From Taxillus chinensis (Eukaryota > Streptophyta > Magnoliopsida > Santalales > Loranthaceae): a DNA stretch of 64,000 bases. The DNA lies in NCBI GenBank assembly GCA_023512835.1, contig CM042091.1:38888107-38952106 (forward strand), written 5' to 3'. Positions 21,768 to 35,000 of the stretch are shown here, piece after piece. A model generated the notes under the pieces. That model was not told where the DNA came from, did no database searches, and saw only the letters and a program-made list of their open reading frames with translations. The position numbers were made by a program, and so were the translations under genes. Numbering within the stretch: position 1 is the first letter of the stretch; every line of letters begins with the position of its first letter.

Positions 21768-23480
21768 CCCAAGAACCCGACGAGTAACATGGGCATTCAA
21801 CGTGAAGAAAGAGAAGACCTTCCAAAGGCAAGGAGAAGGTTAAAGGACCACCCATCTAAACTAATAATAGGAGATCCCGCTGCACGGGTCAAAACAAGGG
21901 CTGCCACACTCCATGAGAATCTATACATGTGTTTTTTATCACAAGTGGAGCCGAAAGCAATTGATGAGGCAATTCAAGGATCACTATTGGATCGAGGCTA
22001 TGCAAGAAGTGCTCAATCAGCTCAAGAGACAAAAAGTATGGGAGTTAGTTAACAGGCCTAGATCACAACGAGTCATTGGTGTGAAATGGATCTTTAGAAA
22101 TAAACTTGATGCTGATGGTGTTGTGATCGAAATAAGGCCGGACTAGTGGCAAAAGGTTATAGAAAAGAAGAAGGAATAGACTATGATGAAACATTTGCAC
22201 CAGGTAGCTAGACTCGAGGCTATCTCGCATGTTTTTAGCATATCGAGCATTCAAGGACTTCAAGGTTTATCAAATGGATGTCAAGAGTGCATTCTTCAAT
22301 GGAGACCTCTAAGAAGAAGTCTAAGTTGAACAACCTCCAGGATTTTGAGAGTCAAACCAAGAACACAAGGTGTACAAACTAAAGAATGCTCTATATGGAC
22401 TAAAACAAGCTCCCGGGAGCTTGGTATGAAACATTATCGAATTCCTAATCAAAAACAAGTTCAAAAAAAGGCAAGATTGACCCCACTCTATTCCTCAAAG
22501 AAGGAAAAGGATCACCATTGATTGTTCGGATTTATGTTGATGACATCATCTTCGGATCAAGGGACAAAAAGCAGTGTGAAGAATTCTCCTATCCGATGAA
22601 AAGTGAGTATGAAATGAGTATGATGGGAGAACTTTCATTCTTTCTTGGGTTGGAGGTCAAGCAGTTGAAGGATGGAATCTTTATCAGTCAAACCAAATAC
22701 ACTAAGGAGTTTTTGAAGAAATTCAAGATGACTGATGTGACTCACATGAAAATGCCCATTCCTACAAACACCAAATTGGATATGGATGAAGTAGGCAAAG
22801 AAGTGGATATCATAGAATACAGAAGCATGATTGGATCCTTGTTGTATCTCACAGCAAGCAGAACTGATATAATGTTTGCAACATGCATCTATGCAAGATA
22901 CCAAGCAAATCCCAAGGAGTTTCATATGTCTCATGTCAAAACGATTATGCGATATCTCAAGGGAACTGAAAATTTGAGACTTTGGTACCTAAAGGAGTCT
23001 GAATTCAAACTGAGAGGCTTTTTAGATGCAGACTTTGTTGGTTGCAGGATTGATAGGAAGAGCACAAGTGGAACATGCCAACTGCTTGGCAACAGACTTA
23101 TATCTTGGTTTAGCAAGAAATAGAATTCAGTTTCAACTTCAACAACTGAAGTTGAATATATTACTGTAGGAAGTTGCTGTGCTCAGTTGCTTTGGATGGC
23201 CAGTCAACTTTCAGACTATGGATTTAACCTGAAGGTTGTGCCACTATACTGTGACAACACAAGTGCCATTACAATTTCCAATAATCCTGTCATGCATCCC
23301 AAAACCAAGCACATCAAGGTCAGACATCATTTCATACATGACCATATACTAAAGAAGGACATTTCCCTTGAGTATATATCCACGGATGACCAGCTTGCCG
23401 ACATCTTCACCAAACCACTGCAAGAAGCCAGGTTCAATGAACTTCTGACAAAACTTGGCATGTTGGACTTAACTTCATAA
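21768..23480 (+). pseudogene. Copia A pol, second copy
   Basis: The same reverse transcriptase and RNase H as at 9757-11471. The first 750 bp carry extra one-base changes that shift the frame (for example GATCGAAAT for GATCAGAAAT near 22125). From 22518 the frame is clean through YVDDIIFGS to the TAG at 23121, then RNase H to 23480. The shared stops at TAA (about 22310) and TAG (23121) predate the duplication. The extra frameshifts in the first part lie in a suspect sequence patch. Confidence 0.85.
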
Positions 23481-25151
23481 TGCTTGTTCCATGTCTTGTG
23501 TTTTATTTCAACCTCTATACCTAAGCATGAACATAAATATGACACTGTTAACGATTGTTTATCTCCCCATGAATACTAGCAATGCCTAAGTGTGATTCAT
23601 ACATTTCTACAGCGGGACATTGAGAATTCACATGGATAAAACCGGCTATCTCGAACCTGGTATAAGTCTTTTGTACAACTGTCATGAATCTTCAAGTCTA
23701 AAGTGAAGAGAGTGCAATTTCCATTGTACTTCAATTATTTTATATTCCCATTATCTGTTGGTTTCATTCTCGAGTGAATATCACTTGTGTAGTATTGCAT
23801 TCATTAACTAGCAGGAACTGTTGTATCTCATGGTACTATTGGCTTGCATGGAAAGGATCCTCAATGATTTAATGCTCTAAGGATGATTGAGACTATAGAA
23901 CTTGAGAATCATAAAAAGCCTATTACTCAAAAAAGAGCTGATACCTTTCAATGGAAAAGGCAAGGTGAAAAAGGCAAAAAGAAACTATTAAAATCAATTG
24001 CCTATCTTAGGGGGAGTCCTCACTACTACCCTCAGATGTATCTCTTTCAGAGTAATAATGGAGTTCAAACTGTACGATCATCTGATATCCAAAAGAAACT
24101 GTGTTGAGCTCTGTCCAAATGAAAAGGTTCATGAATTAGCACTGAAAATGCGTGCTCTACAAAGAAAATGGGGCAACTCACACAGACAATATGAATGATC
24201 AACCTCCAAACTCTATACATGTACTGTGTTATAAGTTAGACATTGATGGAATGTGTGTTCTGATTCTCAATAGGACAATCCTGTCTCTCATCATCTAAAC
24301 TGAACTGAAAATCATTGGTGGATCAGGGTTATGGTAAGATTCGGTTAACCATGAGCATACCAAACAGTGCATTCCTAGTTCCTGAATCAATCTCATATGC
24401 TAATCCGAGAGTGAGAGGGTGAGGCCTCCGCTAAGTGAGTTTTGCTAAATATGTGAGGAGATTACTGAATTCATGACTGGGTCGTTGCATTAGACTAACC
24501 ATGGTTTACTGGATGCTAGGTTAACATTGTGATCAATGTCGTGCATAAATAAGTATGTGATGATGCACTTAGTCGTTTCTAAGCTTTATGGAAATGTAAA
24601 TGATTGTGCTATAGTAGTTGTACATGTAAACCAGGCATTACGGTTGAAAGAATTCAAGTTCTGAGGTTGTAATCTTAACTCCACTTACAACACTGTTCAT
24701 CATGCATTGTTTTATGTGAAATATCATATGCGTCACTTTCGTGTTGATAAGTGTTGAAAGAGTCCAGAGAAATCCACCTTTGTCGCTGAATTCGAAGTCA
24801 ACCACAAAGCCTACAGCATCAAAGACTTGCTGCCTCGAAGACTGCTGCTTCGAAGCCTCGAAGCTCGGAGGGTCGTAGACTCAACCTAAACGCAGCTTTG
24901 TAGAGTTGCAGTTCCAAAGGGTCGAAGCGAAACAGATTCAGTTTCCTCGCTGCTCAAGTGTCGAAGACACATCAGCACGTCACTGTGCACTTAACATTCA
25001 AAATACACCAACATAAGGGGTAACATGTACCTATCGCTTGAATTTTCCAACGGGTGGATCCGAAAGATAAAGAGACGGGTCAGAGAAAAGGACGCAGACC
25101 TGAAGACGAACCGACAAAATGTGTGACTTCTACGGTATGCTTCTCACCTCA

Positions 25152-25335
25152 TATATAAGTCACTGATAGAGACAGAGCCCAGAGGCACGTTCTTCATTTT
25201 CACACTCGAACCCTAACCCTAAGTGCTCTCTCTCTCTGTTCGATTCTCGTTCTCGCTCTCTATCTCTTTTATCTGACTACCTTCGAACCTTACAATCTCT
25301 CTCTATGAGCGTCTCTTTCTCTCTCTATAACCTCT
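25152..25335 (+). promoter_or_regulatory. Putative ORF2 promoter, second copy
   Basis: TATATAAG at 25152-25159, telo-box pair at 25209-25222 and CT-rich leader, as in the first copy. The start codon is at 25336. Confidence 0.45.
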
Positions 25336-28326
25336 ATGGAAGGACCCAGCACATCGATGGCAGAAGGACTAGGAGAAATCATCCCGGGCTTCATAGTCGA
25401 TCGGGAAACCATAAGCGATGTGAAGGTCACTGGTCGGGCGAGTTCGTAAATCGTCTCGATGAACCGAATTGCATCCGTATGCACAGGGATGCATGAAATA
25501 CTGGTGGAAGACGTCTCGGAGTTTCACGAGACTTTGGTGATCTCTCGGAGATGACCTGGTGGGAACAAGACAAGGAGTGGAGATTCGAGTCTCTCGCCGA
25601 AACACCAAAATGCACTTCCACTCCCGAAAGGTAACTTTGAACCTCTTCCCGTCTCTCTAGAGAAGAGTGTAAGTCTTTTTCGGGGTATTCCAACCCTAGA
25701 AACCAAGGCCGGGGAACCTTGAAAATTGGGTTCTCCGATCAGGCACCGGCGACTCTCATAGTCACCGGACAAAGGCTCGATGTGCAAGAAGACCGCTCAT
25801 GACTCGCAAGCCATGAGCAGATGAAGATCATGTGTAGCGATCGCAAGGAAGAAGAATAGACCCGGGAACTCAACTACACAATATGATTAAGAGCAAGAAG
25901 GGGCACTTTGGACCTGGTTCTCACCAAAATCCTAAGATTCCTTCACCCCCGAGGTATTCAATCACCGACCCACGGCGAAACTACCGACCAAGTTTATTTT
26001 CAAGAGCATATACGAGGATGGCCGGCTGGAGATCAAGCCTATGAAATGGCCCAGGTCGAGTATGAGAAGTCTCGACGAGGACACTACAAGTTCGTTAGAG
26101 CCCCAGCTCCTAGACCAAGTCGAGCAAGACCTGGTCCTCGGACTTCTCGAGCATCCTCTCCTGTCCGCGCAACGGTCCATATAGATGAAGTGGTGGAGGA
26201 CATTGTCGAACTTGTCTCCCCACCGATTGTTGATAGGCCCAGTGATACTGCAGAGATAAGAGAGCCTGCGACTAGAGGGAAGTCACCTGTACTAGAAACC
26301 CCGAAGTTAGGGGTACATTAACCGTTTTGCTAAGTTCTCTTGGAGAGTCCGAGCTAGAGGACTTTTATGTTGAGTATGCCAAAGCTCACATGACCCCCAC
26401 CGAGTTGAGGAAGGCATGGCTTTGGCAAGCGGATGGTAGATAGAGACCATCTAATCGGTTGGTTGGTAGAGCAGGGTCTTGTGAGGAGAGACCCGTGAAG
26501 GCTGTCTCGATGGTTGCCCCATCTCCTATCATGGGTGAAACTCCTGACATATTAACTCCCCATGATGCCGAGATGGCTAAGAATGCTGAGGAAGAGGAGG
26601 AGGCACTTACTGTTGAAGCCGAAAGTGACTCTGATGCAGAGGAAGTACCACATGCTTCTGAGCATGTAGAGGTGCCTGAGATGGCCACTCCACTTGAACC
26701 GGAGACTCATCAAGTGGTCAGTCAGAGGAGTGAGAACTTAACCTCCCATGTTCCATCAGCCATTCCATTAGCTTCCACCTCTCACTTGCGCTCCTTGACT
26801 GCTAAGGAAGTGGACCGTATTGCTGACAAGGTATTGGAAAAACTGACCACATCTGGACTGTTAAATTTCACACCTACCATTCAAGCAGTCGAGGGACGAT
26901 TTTCTACAGTGGAGGAGGGAATGGAGAAGCTCATAAATGAAGTTGAACTTTCTGACTTTGAGTTAGAAAGGGTCAAGACTAAACTGGAATCCCTCATCAG
27001 AGTAAGCACTGAATGGTTTAAACGCCTCAAGAACCATAGTGAAGACATAAAGGAGGCATACAAGAATCAGCATGAGGGATTTTTTAAAACTATGGGTCCT
27101 ATTTTTGAAGCTTGCAGCCAACTAGATCGTGGAGAGATCACTCTCACCATGAAGCCACCTCAAAAGACCACTAAGGATAGACCTGAGCCGGTTCCCATTG
27201 ATGAACCTACAACCTTAACCAGTCCTGCTTCCAGTCCTCCGGCACCTCATACTACTTCACCTCAACCTTCTCCTCCTCCACAACTGCGACAGGAAGCTAC
27301 CTATGCCCGTGGGCGAAAGCGTGCACACAGAGCCACTGTCCTCGCTAATTCTGATGATGATGATGTGCCCATTGGAACGCGCATGAAGAAGCATCCTACT
27401 ACTCCAGGACAAACCTCATCCTCCACTCAACTTGGTCCCTCAATGACCCATCCAAGTACGGCTGAGTATACCATGCCCGCTTCCCCTACTAAACCAGCCG
27501 CTACTACCACCGCTACACCGATTGTACCACCGTGCACTGTGACTACAGGAGCCAGTCCATCTGAACTTGCCGCTTTCAATAGCTATGTTGTTGGGGACAC
27601 CACCACATGGACTTGTGGCTACGAAGCATTCTTCATCGGACCTGACCTGTGTCGATTACTACACAATGGTGAATAGATGGATAATCTTGAGATGACACAG
27701 TTCATCTTTGCACAAAAGTTATATCTGGAGAAGCTTCCTCTCCATATCCGCCGAGATACACGTGTGGAGCTCTGTTTACCTATTATGCAGGCTCAGCTCA
27801 TTGATGATGCCTCAATGATCGAGTTTATCCAAGGTCGCAGATATGAGAACTCCTTCCGTCCATGGAATGAGGTCGACCATGTGCTCATCCCATACTTGTC
27901 AACATCCCACACTGGTTTCTTCTCGATATTGATTTCAAGAACCAGAAGATCGTCATCTTTGACTCCAAGCCTACTACTCTACTACTCCATCGGCGGGAAC
28001 AACTTCGTGAATTCAATCGCACCTTTACACGTGTCATGCAGGGATATTCGCATGGGTGTGGTGGCTATCATCTTTCAAAACCGATGGAAATTACTCGAAT
28101 CAAGCAAGGCGTTCTCGCTCAGGATGATGCTCATAGCCGTGGTTTCTATGTCCGCCACTATATTCGCATCCCGACCACCAACGGCTTCCCTGCCCTCATG
28201 CCTGGATTTGATCGTGTGAGCGGTCGAGCCACCTCACTACATCCGACCACCGCTCAACTCCTACGTGAGCAAGCGGCTGTTTTTTTGTTTTACACAAAGT
28301 GTAAAATATTCGACTTTAAACCGTAA
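25336..28326 (+). pseudogene. ORF2 of copia A, second copy
   Basis: The same gene as at 13327-16322. The linker and coiled-coil part is one open frame here (26459-27676), better preserved than in copy 1. The N-terminal domain (25370-26490) and the peptidase domain (after 27900) lie in patches with many CAG/CTG changes. A C is missing near 27908, just before the catalytic His codon. The codon for the catalytic Cys reads CGT (28138-28140) instead of TGT, a CTG-to-CCG change. Both defects may be sequencing errors. The TAG at 27674 is shared with copy 1. Confidence 0.75.
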
Positions 28327-28746
28327 ATCGTTTTGTACTCTATTTACTTGTACCTTGCTTTTCCTTTTTCCTCTTTTTTGTGTTTTCTATGTACTTACTT
28401 TATCTCAGTTACTTTTTGTGTATGTCTTTGCTCTGCTCCCGTTGTTTCGTGATTTATTGCATTACTCCCATGTGATTTGTGTTCTGGTTGCTTGTTCCTC
28501 ACCCCAGAAAGGGGGGAGTATATCTCAAGGGGAGCAAGGCCGTAGGGGGAGTTATCTTTGACAGGTGGCGCTAACGCGCCTTCATGCCTACGGGGGAGAG
28601 GAGTGTGCATTTTCGTAATTTTGATCTCCTCTAAATTTTTCATATGCAAAGATATTTTCTGTTAACTTAAAACGCCCATCAAACTCGTAGTCTCGGACTT
28701 CATGTTTTCCACCCATTGTCACTTACATTAAATAGGAGGAGATTAT

Positions 28747-30654
28747 TGGAAATATAGGATTTGATGAAGCTGCCAATATATAGTCTAAGTCTGGAGACTC
28801 GAAGATCCGAAGGTCATAGGGTCGAAGAGTCGTAGTTTGTAGAAGTAAAACTGTCATAGGACATATTGGCGAGAGGCTCGTAGACTCGTAGGGTCTAGAG
28901 ACTCGAAGCATATTTTGACAGAACACAATGCGACTCATAGATCCCGAGACAAAGGTCATAGAGCCGCAATACAAAAAATAGAGCGTTACTGTAAGCAACG
29001 AATTAATTCAGAGACTCGTAGGGTTGAAGAATTCCAAAAGAACAGTAACTAAACTTAAATAACTCGAAGACTCGAAGCCTGTAAAACTGTAGAGTCCCTA
29101 GAGCGCTCATGTCACTTAAAAGAACTTAAAGTACCGCTAGACTCGTAGACTCAAGGGTCATTGAGTCGCAACCTTATAACACGGTTAAGAAAACAGGACT
29201 CGCAGACTCATAGGTCGAAGGTCGAAGAGTCAAAGCCAAAGAGACTGACCAACTTAAATGAAACTGTAACTTGAGAGTCATAGAGTCGTAGACTCAAGGG
29301 ATACAGGTATGTTAGAGAACTTGTTAGACATATCACAGACTCGAAGATCATAAAGGCAGAGAGTTACCACGAAGGGTTGTAGCCTTAAAGTCGAAAACTC
29401 GTAGAATATGGAAACTCAGTGCATACGCAACTATGAAAGGCTAAGGAAGAAATGTAAAGTCTAAGACTCGCAGAGTCGAAGAAGTTTTAAGGTCGAAGAC
29501 TCGCAGAGTCGAAGAGCCTCTTAGTCAAGTAAAATAAACTGAGAAACCCGAGAGTCATAGATCCGCAAAGGTAGGGTTGTAGACTCGCAGCTGTAACAAC
29601 GGGTAGATTAGGCGCACTTCAAAAAAGTCACTCTAAGAGCCATTAGGATAGTTGCAGACTCGTAGAGTCATAGACTCAGCAGACTTTTAATTAATAGAGT
29701 GACACAACACACTTAATCAAACTCGAACTCTAGCCTCGGAGACTCGAAGATATGTGAGTCGTAAACTCGGCAGATACCAACACCGTAAAGCCTTAAGTAA
29801 ACTTCCACAACCTCAATGGGCTCTAACCGAAACCTTCGAGTCATCAAACCTACGAGGCACCCAACTTCAAGACATACTTAAAACACCGAGCATACGCACT
29901 TAATGATATCTTCGACTAGGGTTTATACAAAGAAGCTTGCGCCGTCTTGGGTAGTTGGAGTGTAATTAATCTTTGTATTAATTGCGATCAACCACTTTCC
30001 ATGGATGAACGGCCAAGATCGACTACGCAAGTATGGGCATGCATCTATGCAAAGCATGTGCAACAGATATGCAAATCAAAGCAAATCAACCCATCCCCCG
30101 ACATCCCGCATATCCAGGTGGTAGGAAGTCGATCTGTCGATGGATAACATGGCACACAACAATCTAAACTTAAAATATATATCTCTCTCACATGAAACGA
30201 TAAAGGTGTCAATCACTTTATCTCGAAAGAGCGGAACACACAGAATACAAGAAATACTCACAAAAGAGAAAGACTCAAGAGAGAATTCTTCTATGCGGTG
30301 CGCCATGTTGACCTAGAACAAGAACAAATCTGTTCATTAATCAAAAACTCTTGTTCATCAAAGATCCAACACAATCACCGATTCTCATCTCTCGTGTTGT
30401 TTCCCACAATCCAAACTATCAAAGCTCATTCCTGTTACATCCGAGATCTGTTTAGTAAAGAGCATTTACTCCTATATCAGATTTGTCCGATAGTTCATTA
30501 CACCTCACATTATCACTCAAATTACTACCGTCATCTTCTCCATAAACACGTCCATTCTAGTTATCTCGTAAGAGTAGTATAAACCAGCTACCGCTAGCTT
30601 CTACGAAGAAGGAAGTGTATTCATCCCCCCTCTAGACTCACTTTGGGACCTACA
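28747..30654 (+). repeat. 3' LTR of copia A, second copy
   Basis: Starts TGGAAATATAGG and ends TTTGGGACCTACA as in copy 1 (16743-18643). It carries the same GACTCG motif array. Confidence 0.7.
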
Positions 30655-32445
30655 AAAACCAAAAGGACATGGTCCAGTGTACATGACAAGGATCAGATTC
30701 TTGGTGATCTCAAAGCAGGAGTAACTACGAAAAGAAAATTTACTAGAGCTACTGCATTGCTCTCATAAATAAAACTAAAGTCTGTTGGAGAAGAAGTAGA
30801 AGATGAAGCCTGGATCACTGCAATGAATGAGGAGCTAGATCAGATTGAAAAGAACAAAACATGGGAGGTTGTTCCTAGGACAAGAATGTCATCGGCACAA
30901 AATGGGTGTTCAGGAATAAATTGAATGAGGTTGGAAACGTTGTTAGGAACAAGGCAAGACTTGTATGCAAAGAATACTCTCAAGATAGAGGGAATAGATG
31001 TGGATGAAACTTTTGTACCAGTGGCAAGGCTGGAAACAATCTGAATGTTTCTTGCATTAGCAAGACATAAGAGATTCAAGGTTTATCAAATAGTTGTGAA
31101 GTCTGCATTTTTGAATGGTTTGCTAAAAGAAGAAGTATATATTAAACAACCGAATGGAGTACAAATTGCTAATAATGAGACACATGCTTGTAGATTAAAG
31201 AAAGCCTTGTATGGCCTAAAACAAGCTCCCATAGCATGGTATAGCCGACTTGGATGGGTGTTTATAGAGAATGAATTTCAGCAAGGAACTGTACATTAGA
31301 AACGGGGTTGTGGAAGAGAGAAATGTGCAACTAGTGTATGTTCCCACGCAAGAATAAACTGCTGATATCCTCACCAAACAACTAGTTTGCTCGTCACAGA
31401 CGTGGGCTGTTTGTGCAGTTCCCTCCTCATGCCTGACGGTATAACAGGAGGTTCCCCTTCTTTCTTTGCAATTGGTTGGCAAAGGGGGAGAAAAGAAGCA
31501 GTGTCTTTGTATGCGGGGGGAGTAAGTGTGAGGGTATGCAGGGGGGGAGAGCCTCGAAGACTCGTAGGCCCAGAGTATGTTTCCATATGTTACCAACAAT
31601 TCCAACGGGGGAGATTGTTGTTCCCATGATCTTATTAGTTGTCATTGTTGTCAACATTATGCGGAAGCGGGTAGATACTAGGTTGAAGATCCATACTAGG
31701 TTGGATAACTTCATAGAGTGATCTCTTAGAGTGAGTTCGTAGAAGGAGTCTAACCATGTACTTATCAATGTCGAAGATCTAGGTCAAAGACTCGTAGATT
31801 ACTGGGTCAAAGATCAGATGACTCAAAGGTGTCGGGTTGAAGATCATCAGGCCAGCAGACTCGAAGCACCACGAAACGTACACAAGGTCACAGACTCGTA
31901 GATCCATAGGGTCGAAAATTCGAAGACTGCATGTGTAGAGCAGCGTCTCGGAGACTTGGTTATCAAGTAGCAGTGTTGCAGAGTCAAAGTTCGAAGGATC
32001 GAAGATTAGCCAAGGAAGAATAAGGCTGTAACTGACGTGAAACTAAAGACTCGTAGAATTCAAAGGCTCGTAGAGTGAGACATCAGTTGAGCACTGATTC
32101 TAACCTAGCTTCGAAGCTAGAGAGCAGAAGAATTGGAAGATCAATTCTCAAGGTTTGAAGACTCAGACTCGAAGATTTGTAGGTAAAGACTTGGAGCAAA
32201 GCTACGGCGCACATACATCTACGAGGCTGTGGCTAGTTGGAGCAAAACGCACTGAACGCCGCATTTAAGTAAGTTATCACTTGGTCGACAATCCTGAGTA
32301 CGCTAAGTGCTGGAAAACATGTGGATATCATTCGAGACTAGTGAAACATGTTTCAACGGCAAAGATCAAAAGGTGAAACATGCTTAACCCTAATAGAAGG
32401 GTTTCCTACTGCGGCCAGCCTATAAAAGAAAAGGAGTATGCCTTA
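30655..32445 (+). pseudogene. Copia C pol and LTR, second copy
   Basis: Repeats 18644-20433. One stop of copy 1 (GTGTAGTCT near 19084) reads as Lys here (GTGAAGTCT), so the frame from 31045 to 31299 is open through YGLKQAPIAWYSRL. The same deletion of the YVDD region is present. The LTR starts at about 31618. Confidence 0.75.
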
Positions 32446-33433
32446 CTTCGATAACGCCTGTAGGTTCCTGAAAAGTAAACAAAACACAACGGGAGGGGTG
32501 AGCAACGACAGCTCAATAAGGATCATGTCTCCCCAACCCATCCCATGCTCCTAACATTTACATGTTGACGTGCACGAGTACAGTGTCGTGGCAATACTAT
32601 ACAGATAGGCCATAATCAACATTTATACACAAACAAGTCATATCAATAGGTACAACCATTGCCACAGCCACATAGGCTCCATAACCAGCCACCGGGCTCC
32701 ATAACCAGCCACGGGCTTCCACAGCCACCGGGCTCATAACCAACCACAGGCTTCCATAGCCACCGGGCTCCATTACCAGCCTCGAAAGCTCCAGCCACAC
32801 AAGCTCCAATCTCAGCCTCACAGGCATACGATCAAACACGTAGCATACATCCCAGTCACACAGGCTTACAATCAAACACATAGCATACATCTTAGCCACA
32901 CGTGCATATAATCAAACACATAGCATGCATCTCAGTCACGCGTGCATATAATCAAACACATAACATGCATCTCAGCCACACAGGCATATAATCAAACACA
33001 TAGCATGCATCTGGATCAACAATCATTATATCAAGTATATTCCCCCCGGAAACCTCAAGGTTTTCCCACGTGAACCTATAGCGGAACGAAACCTAACGAA
33101 CAACACAGACATTCTCAACTGCCTCCAAGGCCCACTACCACACAACGAACCCCGAGAGTTCCCATACCCCGGACTCAACGTCAAAACCAAAAAAAATATG
33201 CCATTGAAGGCCAACATCCATATAAGAGATCACACCTAAATGGATTTACATATATATATATATATATATATATATTAACATAACAATATACAATTCATCT
33301 ATCATAGGGCCTAAATTTCAGAATGGGTACTAGAAGAGATAGAACCCTTACCTCAAAAGGTTCCTCCTTGCTCCTACTCCCACGCTAGACACCGTCCACC
33401 CACGCCAATCACCACAGCAGCAACGGTCAGAAA

Positions 33434-33436
<3 letters not shown>

Positions 33437-33505
<69 letters not shown>
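33437..33505. repeat. (CT)n microsatellite, longer than in copy 1
   Basis: About 34 CT units. The equivalent in copy 1 (21418-21472) is shorter and interrupted by GTCTGTCT. The length difference helps separate the two copies. Confidence 0.85.
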
Positions 33506-33510
<5 letters not shown>

Positions 33511-33589
33511 GGCTACGGCGGCTGGCGGAAAGAAACCCTAAACCTAAAACAGAGAGACCTCCACCTCCTTATATGGACACCTCACTTAT

Positions 33590-33730
33590 CAAAATGATGT
33601 AGTTTTGATAAGTGAAACCCAACGTTAAAACGACGTAGTTTTGATAAATGAAATCCCACCATCAAAACGATGTAATTTTGATAAATGAAATCCCACCATC
33701 AAAACGACGTAGTTTTGATAAAGGAAACAT
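33590..33730. repeat. About 34 bp tandem repeat with ACGT cores
   Basis: About four copies of a unit containing AAAACGACGTAGTTTTGATAAATGAAA in slightly different forms. The core is a near-palindrome related to the perfect one at 62996-63015. Confidence 0.75.
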
Positions 33731-34152
33731 GCCACAACCTTCCCGCATCCACACAGGACAAAATACCCACAATTCGAACATGGTCTTTATGGAAAAGATG
33801 ATCAGTATAACAAAATGAAGAAGACGATGCAAAAACATGGTTGCACGTGACAAAGACCATTGTCACGTGCAAGCTCCAAATGTCCTAGGATTTTGCCACA
33901 AGCTTTAAACTAAGTCTGGAAGGCTCCCATGCAAAAACATCACTGGACGTGACAAGCCATTGTCACGTGCATTGTCACGTACACCCTCTAAAAGTGTCCT
34001 CTTGGGCTCATCTCTTGCCTCATGCTTGCTCATCAACTTACAATGTGTTCTAGCTAATGTGTATGGGAATAAAACTCCCAAAACCCGATAATTGCCACCC
34101 AAAAGGCATAACTGTGAGTAACTCCTCACATCCCAAAACATGGGTCATTACA

Positions 34153-35000
34153 GTTTCTCTGGAGTACTAAAGTTTAGGCAATCCAGTGACCAACTCAAGC
34201 GATGCTAATTTAGACAAGGTTTTAAAATTTAAGTACGCACAATGCTTATGTCATAGCCAATTTTCTTCTTGAAATACTTTAGTGAGAAAACACACAATGC
34301 TAGAAGAATAATTTCTTAGGATCACAGAATAAATGTCCTCATCTCCTCATCCAGATAACTTAATATATCCAGATTTGGTATCCATGACTGTGGAGGTACT
34401 GGACATAAATGAAACAGAAAATCCCTTGTAACATAAATTACTGACACTTAGCAAATTATACTTTAGACCTTCGACTAATGCAATAGTTGTAAATGATACG
34501 CAGTTGTTGGTTAAGGTACCATACCCCACAGTCTTACCTTTACAGTTGTCACCATATGTGATGGATGGTCCTTGTTTGTCAATAACATTTACGAGTACAA
34601 AGTTATCACCCGTCATGTGTCATGAGCATCTGTTATCAAGTATTCACTTGCTTTGATTTATCTTTGTCTTTTAAGTGGGCTGGTATTGAATTCTAGGGAT
34701 GCTCCTGCACAATAACATATTACATTTTTAGTGCCCAAACTTGTTTCGAGCTGTTAGGAGAAGTAATAACAAAGTCAACATTTTTGGATTTAGCATTTAG
34801 AGGAACTTTTTCTTTCCATGTTGTCTCTACTTTGTTTGATTTCTTTACTTCTCTGCTTTGTGTTTTCTTGAGTGAGGGACTCCTTTTAGGTTTCGACATT
34901 GTTTTACTTGAGGAATCTTTTTTAATGAACTGATTTTTATTATTAATATGAGCTTGATTACACTACCAATCATCATACAAGATCCAGTAGTCATAGTGGT
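34153..35000 (-). pseudogene. Copia D pol: protease end and GAG-pre-integrase
   Basis: The minus strand holds a copia pol fragment close to copia B. The protease motif is damaged (ILDNRCS-x-HMTGD, where copia B has ILDSGCSGHMTGD). It is followed by the GAG-pre-integrase segment (DKQGPSITYGDNCKGKTVGYG, LKYNLLSVSNLCYKG). It is cut at 34152 by the chromovirus-like LTR and at 35001 by the palindromic element. Confidence 0.8.

Larger units (their letters stand above)
21550..33583 (+). repeat. 12 kb tandem duplication, copy 2
   Basis: This is the head-to-tail repeat of 9544-21549 (for example 9545 matches 21551 and 13143 matches 25152). Most stretches are nearly identical. Patches at about 21770-22530, 25370-26500, 27900-28740, 29340-30620 and 31490-31560 differ at most CAG and CTG sites. 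Sequence after 33583 is unique to this copy and continues the chromovirus-like LTR. Confidence 0.9.
32446..34152 (-). mobile_element. Chromovirus-like LTR, longer copy
   Basis: On the minus strand it starts TGTAATGACCCATG at 34152, directly against copia D pol. It carries a TATA box near 33570, a long (GA/CT)n run (33437-33505), an AT run (33249-33275) and the same 3' part as 20434-21549. A tandem repeat with AAAACGACGTAGTTTTGATAA units lies in the U3 region at 33590-33730. TCACGTGCA motifs lie at 33840-33990. The far end near 32446 is truncated against copia C. Confidence 0.65.
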
